From contig DPGD01000051.1 of NCBI GenBank assembly GCA_003522145.1, forward strand, positions 1 through 17,248: 17,248 bases of DNA. Direction: 5' to 3'. The position numbers and the translations under genes were made by a program. Of the stretch, positions 6,821-13,626 are shown piece by piece (within the stretch, counting starts at the first letter, position 1; every line of letters starts with the position of its first letter). The DNA comes from Clostridiales bacterium (lineage in GTDB: Bacteria; Bacillota; Clostridia; Oscillospirales; CAG-272). The notes under the pieces are model-generated. The model ran no database searches and was not told where the DNA came from. It was given only the letters and a program-made list of their open reading frames with translations.

Positions 6821-7885
6821 ATGGCAAAGAAGTTCAAAAGAATCGGTGTTTTGACCTCCGGCGGCGATGCCCCCGGCATGAATGCGGCAGTGAGAGCCGT
6901 GGTGAGAGAAGCCAGAGATCACGATGTGGAGGTTGTGGCCATCTATGAAGGCTATAAAGGCCTGATGGAAGGAAATGTCCGACTGTTTGATATGCGGGAT
7001 GTGTCCAACATCATCAACCACGGCGGAACCATTCTCTATTCGGCAAGAAGCGAGGAATTCAAAACCGAGGCCGGAATGGCGCTGGCCATCGATACCTGCA
7101 AGCAGAACAATATTGAGGGAATCATCACCATCGGCGGCGACGGAACCTTCCGGGGCGCCACCGATCTGACCCGCAGAGGCATTCCCTGCGTGGGCATTCC
7201 GGGCACCATAGACAATGATATTGCGTCCACAGACTACACCATCGGCTATGACACCGCCATGAACACGGCCATTCAGATGGTGGACCGTCTGCGGGACACC
7301 TGCGAATCCCACTTCCGGTGCAATGTGGTGGAGATCATGGGCCGGAACTCCGGGTATATTGCCCTGAATGTGGGACTTGCCACCGGAGCGGCGCAGATCG
7401 TGGTCAACGAGCTGCCCTTTGATGAGGAGCGGATGTATGAAGAGATCCTCATCGGAAAAAAGAGAGGAAAGCGGCATTACATCATTATGGTGGCAGAGGG
7501 CTGTAAGGGCTATGCCGAGGAACTGACTGAAAAAATTCAGGAGCGGACGGGCGTGGAGTCCCGGTTCACCCGTTTAGGCCATGTGGTGCGGGGCGGTTCC
7601 CCTTCTTTGCGGGACCGGGTCGTTGCGTCTCGTATGGGCATTGAAGCGGTGGATCAGCTGTTGGCAGGGAAATCCAATATCGTCATTTGTATGCACGGAG
7701 AGGATATTGATGCCATGAATATTGAGTTTGCGCTGACCTTAGACCATATGTATAAGGGTAAACTGAAAGAGGGAGAGCTGGATAAATACAGCATCAACGA
7801 AATTCAGGAGATGCGGCAGTACTGCACGAAAAAAGCGGCGGACTTCAAGAAGCTCTACAATCAGGCGCTGGACATTTCGCAATAA
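6821..7885 (+). CDS. pfkA: ATP-dependent 6-phosphofructokinase
   Basis: This enzyme phosphorylates fructose 6-phosphate to fructose 1,6-bisphosphate, the committing step of glycolysis in the cytoplasm. The product is 354 residues from ATG 6821. Visible motifs are the N-terminal TSGGDAPGMN loop (residues 12-21), G105-G-D-G-T and P127-G-T-I-D-N-D, with D131 matching the catalytic aspartate, followed by TDYTIGYDTA and VEIMGRNSGYIA. A glycine after GGD and G128 rather than lysine point to ATP, not pyrophosphate, as donor (established for the family). It is somewhat longer than the usual roughly 320 residues, with a charged C-terminal tail. An in-frame ATG at 6794 lacks a ribosome binding site and overlaps the flippase; ATG 6821 has TGAGGT 7 nt upstream and begins with the normal N-terminus MAKKFKRIGVLTSGG. 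It is co-transcribed with the flippase. Confidence 0.96.
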   Translation: MAKKFKRIGVLTSGGDAPGMNAAVRAVVREARDHDVEVVAIYEGYKGLMEGNVRLFDMRDVSNIINHGGTILYSARSEEFKTEAGMALAIDTCKQNNIEGIITIGGDGTFRGATDLTRRGIPCVGIPGTIDNDIASTDYTIGYDTAMNTAIQMVDRLRDTCESHFRCNVVEIMGRNSGYIALNVGLATGAAQIVVNELPFDEERMYEEILIGKKRGKRHYIIMVAEGCKGYAEELTEKIQERTGVESRFTRLGHVVRGGSPSLRDRVVASRMGIEAVDQLLAGKSNIVICMHGEDIDAMNIEFALTLDHMYKGKLKEGELDKYSINEIQEMRQYCTKKAADFKKLYNQALDISQ

Positions 7886-7891
7886 CCGGAT

Positions 7892-7925
7892 TTCCGGCGC
7901 AGGATTCTGCGCCGGAAGCTTTATA
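7892..7925 (+). terminator. Hairpin after pfkA, partial terminator or attenuator
   Basis: TTCCGGCGCA (7892-7901) pairs perfectly with TGCGCCGGAA (7908-7917), with a 6-nt loop, starting 7 nt after the pfkA stop. The following AGCTTTATAT is only weakly T-rich. I see no promoter between here and yifB, so some read-through into yifB seems necessary unless a non-consensus promoter is present. Confidence 0.6.
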
Positions 7926-7980
7926 TGCGGGTCTTTTGCGGCGAAAAAAGGACAGAATCTCAAGAAAAGAGGAGACGACA

Positions 7981-9528
7981 ATGATTTCAACAGTATACAC
8001 CGCAGGGATTGAAGGGGTCAACGGTTTTCCGGTCAGTGTGGAGTGTGCTTTGGAGGAGGTTTTGGAAGAACGGAACGGCGGGTTTGATGTGGTGGGATTG
8101 CCGGATAACGCCGTGAAGGAAGCCAAAGAACGGGTGCGCAACGCCATTCTTTCTTCCGGAAAAATCTTCCCTGCCTGTGCCCGGATTACCGTGAATATGG
8201 CTCCGGCGGATAAGAAAAAAGCCGGCTCTTCCTACGATCTTGCCCTTTTGATGGCGGTTTTGTCCGCCGACGGCCAGGTTTCTTCTGACATATCCAGGTT
8301 TTGCTTTATCGGAGAGCTGTCACTTTTAGGGTGGATCCGTCCGGTAAACGGAGTGTTGTGTATGGTGCTGGCGGCGCGGGAAGCGGGGATCACCACGGTT
8401 TTTGTTCCCAAGGAAAATGGAGCAGAAGCCTCGGTGGTGGAAGGCGTTACCGTTTACGGGGTGTCCAATCTCTCGGCGCTGTTTGACCATTTAGAGGGCA
8501 AAATGCCCCTCAACCCGGTGACTTTTGACCGGAAAAACTACCTTTCCGTAGCCGGAAAGGCCTCGGTGGATCTGTCTGATGTGAAGGGTCAGCAGTTTGC
8601 AAAGCGGGCCCTGGAAATTGCCGCCGCCGGGGGACACAACCTGTTGCTGATCGGCCCTCCGGGTACCGGAAAGAGTATGCTTGCCAAGTGTCTGCCGGGA
8701 ATTTTGCCTGAAATGACCTTTGAAGAGGCCTTGGAGAGCACAAAAATTTATTCCTGCGCCGGAGTATTGCCCGACGGCGTGGCGCTTCTGCCCACCCGCC
8801 CCTTCCGGGCGCCTCACCACACCATGTCGGCCGTTGCCTTGGCAGGGGGAGGTGCCGTCCCGAAGCCGGGAGAGGTCTCTTTGGCCCACAATGGCGTGTT
8901 GTTTCTGGATGAGCTTCCCGAATTTCCCAAACAGGTCACCGAAATTTTAAGACAGCCCCTTGAGGACGGGGAGATCACCATCACCCGTGCGCTGGGTCAC
9001 TGCACCTTTCCCACCCGGTTTATGATGGTCTGCGCCATGAACCCCTGTCGGTGCGGAAATTACGGAAATCCACAAAAAAAGTGTACCTGCCGGAAGGAAG
9101 ACATTCAGAAGTATATGGCCAGAATCAGCGGGCCGCTTTTAGATCGGATCGACCTGCAGGTGGAGGTGCCGGCCCTGAGCTTTGAGGATTTTTCCGCCGC
9201 AGAAGAACGGGAATCCTCTGAAAGCGTGCGGTGCAGAGTCAACCGTGCCAGAGCCTTTGCAAAGGAACGCTTTGAAAAGGTCTCCCAGCCTGCCCATTGC
9301 AATGCGGAGCTTTCCCCAAGAGATGTGGGTCGCTTCTGTCTGTTGGAAAAGGAGGCAGAGGAGCTTTTGCGGGATGCCTACAACTCCTTGGGCCTTTCGG
9401 CAAGAGGGCACGACCGGATTTTGCGGGTGGCACGGACCATTGCCGATTTGGCGGGGAGCGAAAAGGTGTCTGCCGCCCATGTGGCAGAAGCCATCCGGTT
9501 GCGAAAATTGGACCGGAAATACTTTTGA
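7981..9528 (+). CDS. YifB/ComM family Mg-chelatase-like AAA+ ATPase
   Basis: This 515-residue protein (from ATG 7981) has the full architecture of the YifB/ComM family. An N-terminal Lon-C/S5-like domain (about 20-145; GFDVVGLPDNAVKEAKERVR and NMAPADKKKAGSSYDL) is followed by the AAA+ core with Walker A G225-P-P-G-T-G-K-S and Walker B LFLD310-E311. A four-cysteine motif follows (C356-x-C358-x9-C368-x-C370), then a C-terminal lid ending in ARTIADLAGSEKVSAAHVAEAIRLR. In naturally competent bacteria ComM is a hexameric branch-migration helicase that promotes uptake and recombination of transforming DNA; in Clostridia the role is less clear. Start choice: GAGGAG lies 6 nt before ATG 7981 and the protein then begins MISTVYTAGIEG, the family norm. 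The longer frame from TTG 7936 adds charged residues and no recognisable site. It converges on the minus-strand EamA gene. Confidence 0.95.
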   Translation: MISTVYTAGIEGVNGFPVSVECALEEVLEERNGGFDVVGLPDNAVKEAKERVRNAILSSGKIFPACARITVNMAPADKKKAGSSYDLALLMAVLSADGQVSSDISRFCFIGELSLLGWIRPVNGVLCMVLAAREAGITTVFVPKENGAEASVVEGVTVYGVSNLSALFDHLEGKMPLNPVTFDRKNYLSVAGKASVDLSDVKGQQFAKRALEIAAAGGHNLLLIGPPGTGKSMLAKCLPGILPEMTFEEALESTKIYSCAGVLPDGVALLPTRPFRAPHHTMSAVALAGGGAVPKPGEVSLAHNGVLFLDELPEFPKQVTEILRQPLEDGEITITRALGHCTFPTRFMMVCAMNPCRCGNYGNPQKKCTCRKEDIQKYMARISGPLLDRIDLQVEVPALSFEDFSAAEERESSESVRCRVNRARAFAKERFEKVSQPAHCNAELSPRDVGRFCLLEKEAEELLRDAYNSLGLSARGHDRILRVARTIADLAGSEKVSAAHVAEAIRLRKLDRKYF

Positions 9529-9589
9529 CGGTTAAACGGTGGTCTTGTCCTTTTCGTATAATTATTCTACATCGTGGTTGGTTCCAGAT

Positions 9590-9698
9590 TTGTTCACAAT
9601 TTTTGCCGGATTCCTGTGGAAAACCCTGTGAAGAGTGTTGAAAAGCCAAGGATCTCCGACCCGTTTTGAGAAAATTGTGCCCAAAAATCTGTGGAAAA
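9590..9698. promoter_or_regulatory. Cluster of DnaA-box-like 9-mers
   Basis: In the AT-rich space between two convergent genes, TGTGGAAAA (complement TTTTCCACA) occurs at 9615-9623 and 9690-9698, and TTGTTCACA at 9590-9598. These are one or two changes from the DnaA box TTATCCACA. Another exact TTTTCCACA is at 5235-5243, with a near copy at 5225-5233. A role is unproven. Confidence 0.25.
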
Positions 9699-9721
9699 CT
9701 TCTTTTTCTCAAGTGGAAGAT

Positions 9722-9747
9722 TTTTGAAATTCTTCCGAATTTCAAAA
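9722..9747. other. AT-rich perfect hairpin between convergent genes
   Basis: TTTTGAAATTC (9722-9732) and GAATTTCAAAA (9737-9747) form a perfect 11-bp stem with a TTCC loop. No T-tract follows on either strand, so it may assist the adjacent terminator or be a 3'-end stability structure. Confidence 0.5.
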
Positions 9748-9748
9748 G

Positions 9749-9780
9749 AAAAAAGCCAGAAGAATCTGACTGTTTTTCTT
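9749..9780 (-). terminator. Terminator serving the EamA gene, possibly bidirectional
   Basis: Read on the minus strand, AGTCAGA-TTCT-TCTGGCT (9771 down to 9754) forms a 7-bp stem with one G-T pair and is followed directly by TTTTTTCTTTT. On the plus strand the same stem has one C-A mismatch and is followed by GTTTTTCTTT, so it could also stop transcripts from yifB. Confidence 0.7.
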
Positions 9781-9814
9781 TGATTTTCAGGTAATTTTTT
9801 TGAAAAAACCGATG

Positions 9815-10771
9815 CTATTTCTCTTTTCGGGAGAAGAACTTCAGTTGGGACATCAGAATACCGGCAAAGGCCAGAATACAGCCGATCACCTTAAAGGCAG
9901 TCATCTCCACCGGATTTTTCCCCACAAACAAACCGGTCACATTGCACAGCCACTCCGCAAGCAGGGCAATGACCGACTCCATACTCATGAGGATTGTGGC
10001 GATGGTGGCTGGGGCGTATTTCTGCCCGTAAATTTGCAGGGTGAAGCCGATTGCGGAGGAACAGATACCGGCAAAACAGATGGGAAACCAGTTTTCAAGA
10101 AGAGCCGAAAACGAGGGCTGCTCAAAAATCAGAGCGCAGACCGTGGAAATCAAGCCGCAGACCGTGAATTGAATGGAGGAAAGCAGCATTCCGTCAATGG
10201 TCCGATAGCGCTCTACCGCCAGAATGTGAAAGGCAAACGCCACCGCACAGCCGATTTCAAAGAGATGTCCGAAATTGAAGGACGACCGGTCGGTGTCCAT
10301 AATGCAGAGAAAATACAGACCGACCAGCATGAAAACCGCCCCGAAAAGCACATTTGCAGACACCTTCCGACGGTAAAGAAGGAAGGAAAACAGCGGCACG
10401 AAAAGCATATACAACGAGGTCAAAAAGCCCACCTCTCCGGCAGAAGCGCCGAAAACGATTCCCTGCTGTTGCAGGTAGGCGGCTCCCGTCAGAACAGCGC
10501 CGCAGAGTATGCCGCCTTTCAGCGCCGTTTTCCGTTCGGAAGGGCTTTGGGGAAGGACGGAAGCTCCTTTGGAGGAGCGCCTTCCGAGCACCTGCCGCAG
10601 AAGAACCACCGCCCAAAGAGCGATTGCACCCACAAAAGACCGGGCAGCCAGATAGGTAAAGGACGGAAGGTCTGCCGCTGCGGCCATACTCTGTACCACC
10701 GTGGTGGTTCCCCAAAGAAAGGCGGCCAAAAAAAGCATGGCACAGCCTAAAAACGATTTATTTTTTTCCAT
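9815..10771 (-). CDS. EamA/DMT-family transporter
   Basis: This 318-residue integral membrane protein should have about ten transmembrane helices. The opening (LGCAMLFLAAFLWGTTTVVQSMAA, here in part) and a second internal half beginning near FNFGHLFEIGCAVAFAFHILAVERYR show the two tandem EamA repeats of the drug/metabolite transporter superfamily. Members export or import small metabolites such as amino acids or nucleosides; the substrate cannot be told from sequence. The late glycine-containing FAGICSSAIGFTLQIYGQKYA and SMESVIALLAEWL are typical of the second half. The minus-strand ATG at 10771 has AGGTGA 7 nt upstream and a good promoter about 60 bp away. It is transcribed alone, away from the histidinol-phosphatase gene and towards yifB, with its own terminator. 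Confidence 0.92.
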   Translation of the reverse strand: MEKNKSFLGCAMLFLAAFLWGTTTVVQSMAAAADLPSFTYLAARSFVGAIALWAVVLLRQVLGRRSSKGASVLPQSPSERKTALKGGILCGAVLTGAAYLQQQGIVFGASAGEVGFLTSLYMLFVPLFSFLLYRRKVSANVLFGAVFMLVGLYFLCIMDTDRSSFNFGHLFEIGCAVAFAFHILAVERYRTIDGMLLSSIQFTVCGLISTVCALIFEQPSFSALLENWFPICFAGICSSAIGFTLQIYGQKYAPATIATILMSMESVIALLAEWLCNVTGLFVGKNPVEMTAFKVIGCILAFAGILMSQLKFFSRKEK

Positions 10772-10825
10772 AAATGTATCACCTGATATTTCGTAAAAAG
10801 CAAAAAATCGAAGAACCTAAGACTC

Positions 10826-10854
10826 AGTATAGCATTTTCTCTTCCAGGGTTCAA
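10826..10854 (-). promoter_or_regulatory. SigA-type promoter for the EamA gene
   Basis: On the minus strand, TTGAAC (10854-10849), a 17-bp spacer and TATACT (10831-10826), with an extended -10 TGC. The leader before the ATG would be about 45-50 nt. Confidence 0.85.
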
Positions 10855-10923
10855 GAGGAAGTTGCTTTTCCGTTTTTGAATTTTCTTTGTATGAAAAAAG
10901 AATATTGAAAGAAAGGCTCCACA

Positions 10924-11778
10924 ATGTTCTATCCTTCCTGTTTGCACACCCATTCTCAATTCTGCGACGGCAAAGCCACCATGGCGCAAATGGCGGAAAA
11001 GGCGGCGGATTTCGGCGTTGTTTCTCTTGGCTTTTCCTCCCATTCCCCTCTGCCCTATGAAAACGACTGGGCTATGAGGGAGGAAGCCTACCCCGCCTAT
11101 TTTGACGAAATCGCCCGGCTGAAAGAGCTGTATAAAAACAAAATGGAGATCTACTGCGGCATCGAATGGGATGCCGATACTCCCCGGCTTCCTTTCCTTT
11201 GCTCCGAAAGCTCCGAACAAAAGCATCCGCCCTTTGACTATGTGATCGGTGCGGTTCATTCCTTGGTAAAGAACGGAGAGCTTTTTTCTGTGGATTACAC
11301 CAAGGACCTGCTTTTAGATGTGGTACACCGACTTTACGGCGGGGATTTTTGGGAATTGTGCAGGGACTACTATTCTGCAGTGGTTCAATCGGCGTTGCGC
11401 CCCGAAGTGGACATTGTGGCGCACTTTGACCTGATTACCAAATACAACAGGGGAAGCAACCTGTTCGATGAGCGGGACTCCGCTTATCTGGACATCGCCA
11501 AAGAGGCTTTGGAGCGCATTTTAGAGAAACGGCCCCACCTGTTTTTTGAAATCAATACCGGGGTCATGGCCAGAGCCGGAAAGGAATATCCCTACCCTGC
11601 GCCTGCACTTCTGCATATTCTCTGCGAAAACGGGGTGCCGCTCATCCTGACCGGGGACTGCCACCGTCCGGAGCATTTTGGCGTAGGTTACGATTTTGCA
11701 AGAGAACTGCTCTTGAAGGAGCGTGCCCCCCGGCTGTATTTGCTTTCCGGCGGAAAATTCCGGAAGGTAGCTCTGTGA
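10924..11778 (+). CDS. PHP-domain histidinol-phosphatase (HisJ/HisK type)
   Basis: This 284-residue protein has the metal-binding motifs of the polymerase-and-histidinol-phosphatase (PHP) fold: H8-T-H10 near the N-terminus, FSSHSPLPY, GIEWDAD, VIGAVHSL, VDIVAHFDLITKY and the C-terminal LTGDCHRPEHFG. The HisJ/HisK subfamily hydrolyses L-histidinol phosphate to L-histidinol (EC 3.1.3.15), the penultimate step of histidine synthesis, with two or three bound metal ions. Length and motif order fit the subfamily. No other his gene is in the window, so the role rests on family membership; some related PHP phosphatases act on other phosphoesters. It is divergent from the EamA gene with a 152-bp gap. 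I see only a poor promoter candidate (TTGAAT near 10874) and a weak AAAGG site before ATG 10924. Confidence 0.85.
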   Translation: MFYPSCLHTHSQFCDGKATMAQMAEKAADFGVVSLGFSSHSPLPYENDWAMREEAYPAYFDEIARLKELYKNKMEIYCGIEWDADTPRLPFLCSESSEQKHPPFDYVIGAVHSLVKNGELFSVDYTKDLLLDVVHRLYGGDFWELCRDYYSAVVQSALRPEVDIVAHFDLITKYNRGSNLFDERDSAYLDIAKEALERILEKRPHLFFEINTGVMARAGKEYPYPAPALLHILCENGVPLILTGDCHRPEHFGVGYDFARELLLKERAPRLYLLSGGKFRKVAL

Positions 11779-11798
11779 GCCTGTGAGCCCTGCCTTTT

Positions 11799-11817
11799 TT
11801 CCGGTTTTCTCCCGGAA
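11799..11817 (+). other. Small hairpin after the histidinol-phosphatase gene
   Basis: TTCCGG (11799-11804) pairs with CCGGAA (11812-11817) across a 7-nt loop, 20 nt after the stop codon. The T-run is on the 5' side, so it is not a convincing plus-strand terminator. Confidence 0.3.
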
Positions 11818-11860
11818 GATTCTGCTCCGCTCCTCCTTTTTCAGAATATGTTTTTCTGCC

Positions 11861-11906
11861 GTCTGCGTCTGCCTTGGGAAGAAAGGACCCAAAAGCGGGC
11901 GCAGAC
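11861..11906. other. Long imperfect hairpin upstream of the metK promoter
   Basis: GTCTGCG (11861-11867) pairs with CGCAGAC (11900-11906). The stem continues as TCTGC with GCGGG (two G-T pairs), then TTGGG (11874-11878) with CCCAA (11888-11892), closing a 9-nt loop. About 17 pairs are formed with one small internal loop. No T-tract follows. It could mark the 3' end of the histidinol-phosphatase mRNA or be an unrelated repeat. Confidence 0.45.
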
Positions 11907-11949
11907 CGGAAATCGGCCGGCGTGCGTCTGAAAATTTTGTAAAAAGTCC

Positions 11950-11978
11950 TTGCAAAGCAGAGAAAACTGTGCTATACT
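11950..11978 (+). promoter_or_regulatory. SigA-type promoter for the metK riboswitch-gene unit
   Basis: TTGCAA (11950-11955), a 17-bp spacer and TATACT (11973-11978), with an extended -10 TGC (11970-11972). The expected start near 11985 lies about 10 nt before helix P1 of the riboswitch. Confidence 0.88.
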
Positions 11979-11993
11979 GATTTCGCAAATCAA

Positions 11994-12080
11994 TCTTATC
12001 AAGAGTGGCGGAGGGACTGGCCCTGTGAAGCCCGGCAACCTGCGGGAAGACCGTAAGGTGCTAATTCCCGAGAGATGAGA
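11994..12080 (+). promoter_or_regulatory. SAM-I (S-box) riboswitch aptamer
   Basis: The conserved S-box core is present: TTATCAAGAGTGGCGGAGGG, the CTGGCCC and TGAAGCCCGGCAACC segments, AAGGTGCTAATTCC and a closing GATGAG. Helix P1 is CTTATC (11995-12000) with GATGAG (12074-12079). Binding of S-adenosylmethionine should stabilise P1 and leave the downstream terminator free to form, switching off metK when SAM is plentiful (established mechanism for this class). A competing pairing of GAGAA, at the 3' strand of P1, with TTCCTC of the terminator arm is visible and could be the antiterminator. Confidence 0.97.
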
Positions 12081-12091
12081 AGTGCCTTGTT

Positions 12092-12115
12092 CCTCGGGAA
12101 ACCGAGGCTTTTTTT
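12092..12115 (+). terminator. Riboswitch expression-platform terminator
   Basis: CCTCGG (12092-12097) and CCGAGG (12102-12107) form a perfect stem capped by a GAAA tetraloop and followed by CTTTTTTT. It lies 12 nt after the aptamer and 31 nt before the metK ATG, as expected for transcriptional control by the S-box. Confidence 0.95.
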
Positions 12116-12146
12116 GTGGGATCCTTCCGGGAAAAGAGGAAAACAA

Positions 12147-13328
12147 ATGGAAAGAAAACTGTTTACATCCGAGTCGGTGACCGAAGGGCATCCCGACAAA
12201 ATTTGCGATAAAATTTCCGATGCGATCTTGGACGAGCTGCTGCGGCAGGACCCTCTATCCAGAGTTGCCTGCGAGACCACGGCGACCACAGGAATTGTCT
12301 ATGTGATGGGCGAGATCACCACCAAGGCCAGCCTGGATGTACAGAAGATCGTGCGGGACACCGTCAGAGAGATCGGCTATGATCGGGCGAAATTCGGCTT
12401 TGACTGCGACACCTGTGCGGTAATCACGGCGATCCACGAGCAGTCGCCCGATATTGCATTGGGGGTAGACCGCTGTCTGGAAAAAAAGGAGGGAGAGATT
12501 TCGGACGATTTGGACACAGGCGCAGGGGATCAGGGAATGATGTTTGGATTTGCCTGCGATGAAACTCCGGAGTATATGCCCCTGCCCATTTCTCTTGCGC
12601 ACAAAATGGCAAAAAAACTGACCGAAGTGCGGAAAAGCGGAAAATTGCCCTACCTGCGTCCCGATGGCAAGACCCAGGTAACGGTGGAGTATGACGGAGA
12701 TGTTCCGGTGCGGGTGGACACGGTGGTGGTTTCCTCTCAGCACGACCCGGCGGTGGCTCTGGAACAAATCCGGGAAGATATCACCAAGGAAGTGATCCAA
12801 GCCACGGTTCCGGTGGCGCTGTTGGATGAAAACACGAAAATTTATGTAAATCCCACCGGCAGATTTACGGTGGGCGGCCCCCAGGGCGATTCGGGTCTTA
12901 CCGGCAGAAAAATCATTGTGGATACCTACGGTGGCTATTCCCGCCACGGCGGCGGCGCCTTTTCCGGAAAGGACCCCACAAAGGTAGACCGTTCTGCCGC
13001 ATACGCCGCCCGGTATATTGCAAAAAATGTGGTGGCGGCAGGATTGGCCAAGAAGTGCGAGGTTCAGTTGGCGTACGCCATTGGGGTGGCAAAGCCGGTT
13101 TCCGTGCGGATCGACACCTTCGGTACCGGAAGGGTGCCGGAGAAGGAGATTTCCGAAGCGGTATGTTCTCTGGTGGATCTGCGCCCTGCGGCGATCATTG
13201 CCCGGTTTGATCTGCGCAAGCCGATTTATAAGGAGCTTGCCGCTTACGGACAGATGGGCAGAGAGGACCTGAAAGTAAAATTTGAAGAAACAGACCTGGT
13301 TCCTGCTTTGCAGAAGCTGTGCCGGTGA
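12147..13328 (+). CDS. metK: S-adenosylmethionine synthetase
   Basis: This enzyme makes S-adenosylmethionine from methionine and ATP (EC 2.5.1.6), with K and Mg ions, usually as a tetramer. The product is 393 residues, the normal length. Signature segments are TSESVTEGHPDKICDKISD (H15 and D17 near the active site), the ATP-binding GAGDQGMMFGFACDE, and GGGAFSGKDPTKVDRSAAY, the phosphate-binding loop region. ATG 12147 has AGAGGA 6 nt upstream and gives the standard N-terminus MERKLFTSESV. The longer frame from ATG 12075 starts inside riboswitch helix P1 and reads through the terminator, so it is rejected. Control by the upstream SAM-I riboswitch gives feedback by the enzyme's own product. Confidence 0.98.
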   Translation: MERKLFTSESVTEGHPDKICDKISDAILDELLRQDPLSRVACETTATTGIVYVMGEITTKASLDVQKIVRDTVREIGYDRAKFGFDCDTCAVITAIHEQSPDIALGVDRCLEKKEGEISDDLDTGAGDQGMMFGFACDETPEYMPLPISLAHKMAKKLTEVRKSGKLPYLRPDGKTQVTVEYDGDVPVRVDTVVVSSQHDPAVALEQIREDITKEVIQATVPVALLDENTKIYVNPTGRFTVGGPQGDSGLTGRKIIVDTYGGYSRHGGGAFSGKDPTKVDRSAAYAARYIAKNVVAAGLAKKCEVQLAYAIGVAKPVSVRIDTFGTGRVPEKEISEAVCSLVDLRPAAIIARFDLRKPIYKELAAYGQMGREDLKVKFEETDLVPALQKLCR

Positions 13329-13338
13329 AGAACTTTTT

Positions 13339-13371
13339 TGGCGGGGCATAGGATTTTTCCGTGCCCCACCA
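13339..13371. other. Hairpin just after metK
   Basis: TGGcGGGGCA (13339-13348) pairs with TGCCCCaCCA (13362-13371) with a single mismatch, and GGA/TCC continue the stem inside. The flanking T-run (TTTTTT, 13334-13339) is on the 5' side and only GCTTTTG follows, so termination on the plus strand would be weak. Confidence 0.5.
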
Positions 13372-13381
13372 ATGCTTTTGA

Positions 13382-13568
13382 AAAAAGAATCCGAAATTCC
13401 AAGAGTCAATATCGATCCTGCTTTCCGAAACGATCGGCCAATTCGGATCTCTTCGGATTGGCGTTGACCGGCAGGGTAAGAGAAGAACCTCGCCCGGCTG
13501 GGCGCAACGGAGCAGGGCCCTTGTTCTGTCGGCGCTATGCCCTTGGAACTTGCTTCCCGAATCTTTTT
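13382..13568 (+). ncRNA. Candidate structured RNA between metK and the small membrane protein gene
   Basis: This roughly 187-nt gene-free stretch can close on itself. AAAAAGA.TC.G..AA (13382-13396) pairs with TT..C.GA.TCTTTTT (13554-13568), with three one-by-one mismatches. TTCCAAG (13397-13403) then pairs with CTTGGAA (13542-13548). Inside are two domains. One is a compact three-way junction: GTCAA/TTGAC (13405-13409/13464-13468) enclosing CGATC/GATCG (13413-13417/13432-13436) and a 9-bp stem GCCAATTCG/CGGATTGGC (13437-13445/13454-13462). The other is an arm CGGCAG/CTGTCG (13469-13474/13526-13531) with a perfect CGCCC-GGCT-GGGCG hairpin (13491-13504). There is no convincing promoter and no family I recognise. 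It may be a cis-acting leader or a processed RNA. Confidence 0.4.
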
Positions 13569-13576
13569 CTCCACAT

Positions 13577-13598
13577 ACACTGGTAAAAAGCGCAGTGT
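13577..13598 (+). other. Hairpin ahead of the small membrane protein gene
   Basis: ACACTG (13577-13582) pairs with CAGTGT (13593-13598) across a 10-nt loop, ending 13 nt before the AAGGAGG ribosome binding site. It has no T-tract and could influence translation initiation only indirectly. Confidence 0.35.
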
Positions 13599-13626
13599 GC
13601 CCATTGGGCGGAAGGAGGAGATCGTG

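Noticed and set aside
7892..7917. A strong stand-alone terminator isolating pfkA from yifB
   Set aside because: The stem is perfect, but the T-tract is poor and no yifB promoter is visible, so I kept it only as a partial terminator or attenuator.
9800..10750. A 316-residue plus-strand frame opposite the EamA gene
   Set aside because: It is very rich in Lys, Gly, His and Gln with no hydrophobic or domain pattern, while the minus strand encodes a clear transporter with promoter, ribosome binding site and terminator.
13338..13586. Short plus-strand frames of 61-82 residues downstream of metK
   Set aside because: No ribosome binding sites, no hydrophobic or domain pattern, and they overlap the candidate RNA structure.
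12255..13604. A 449-residue open frame on the minus strand opposite metK
   Set aside because: It is a shadow of metK, which is fully accounted for by motifs and the riboswitch. The frame has no ribosome binding site or recognisable domain and also runs through the gene-free stretch.
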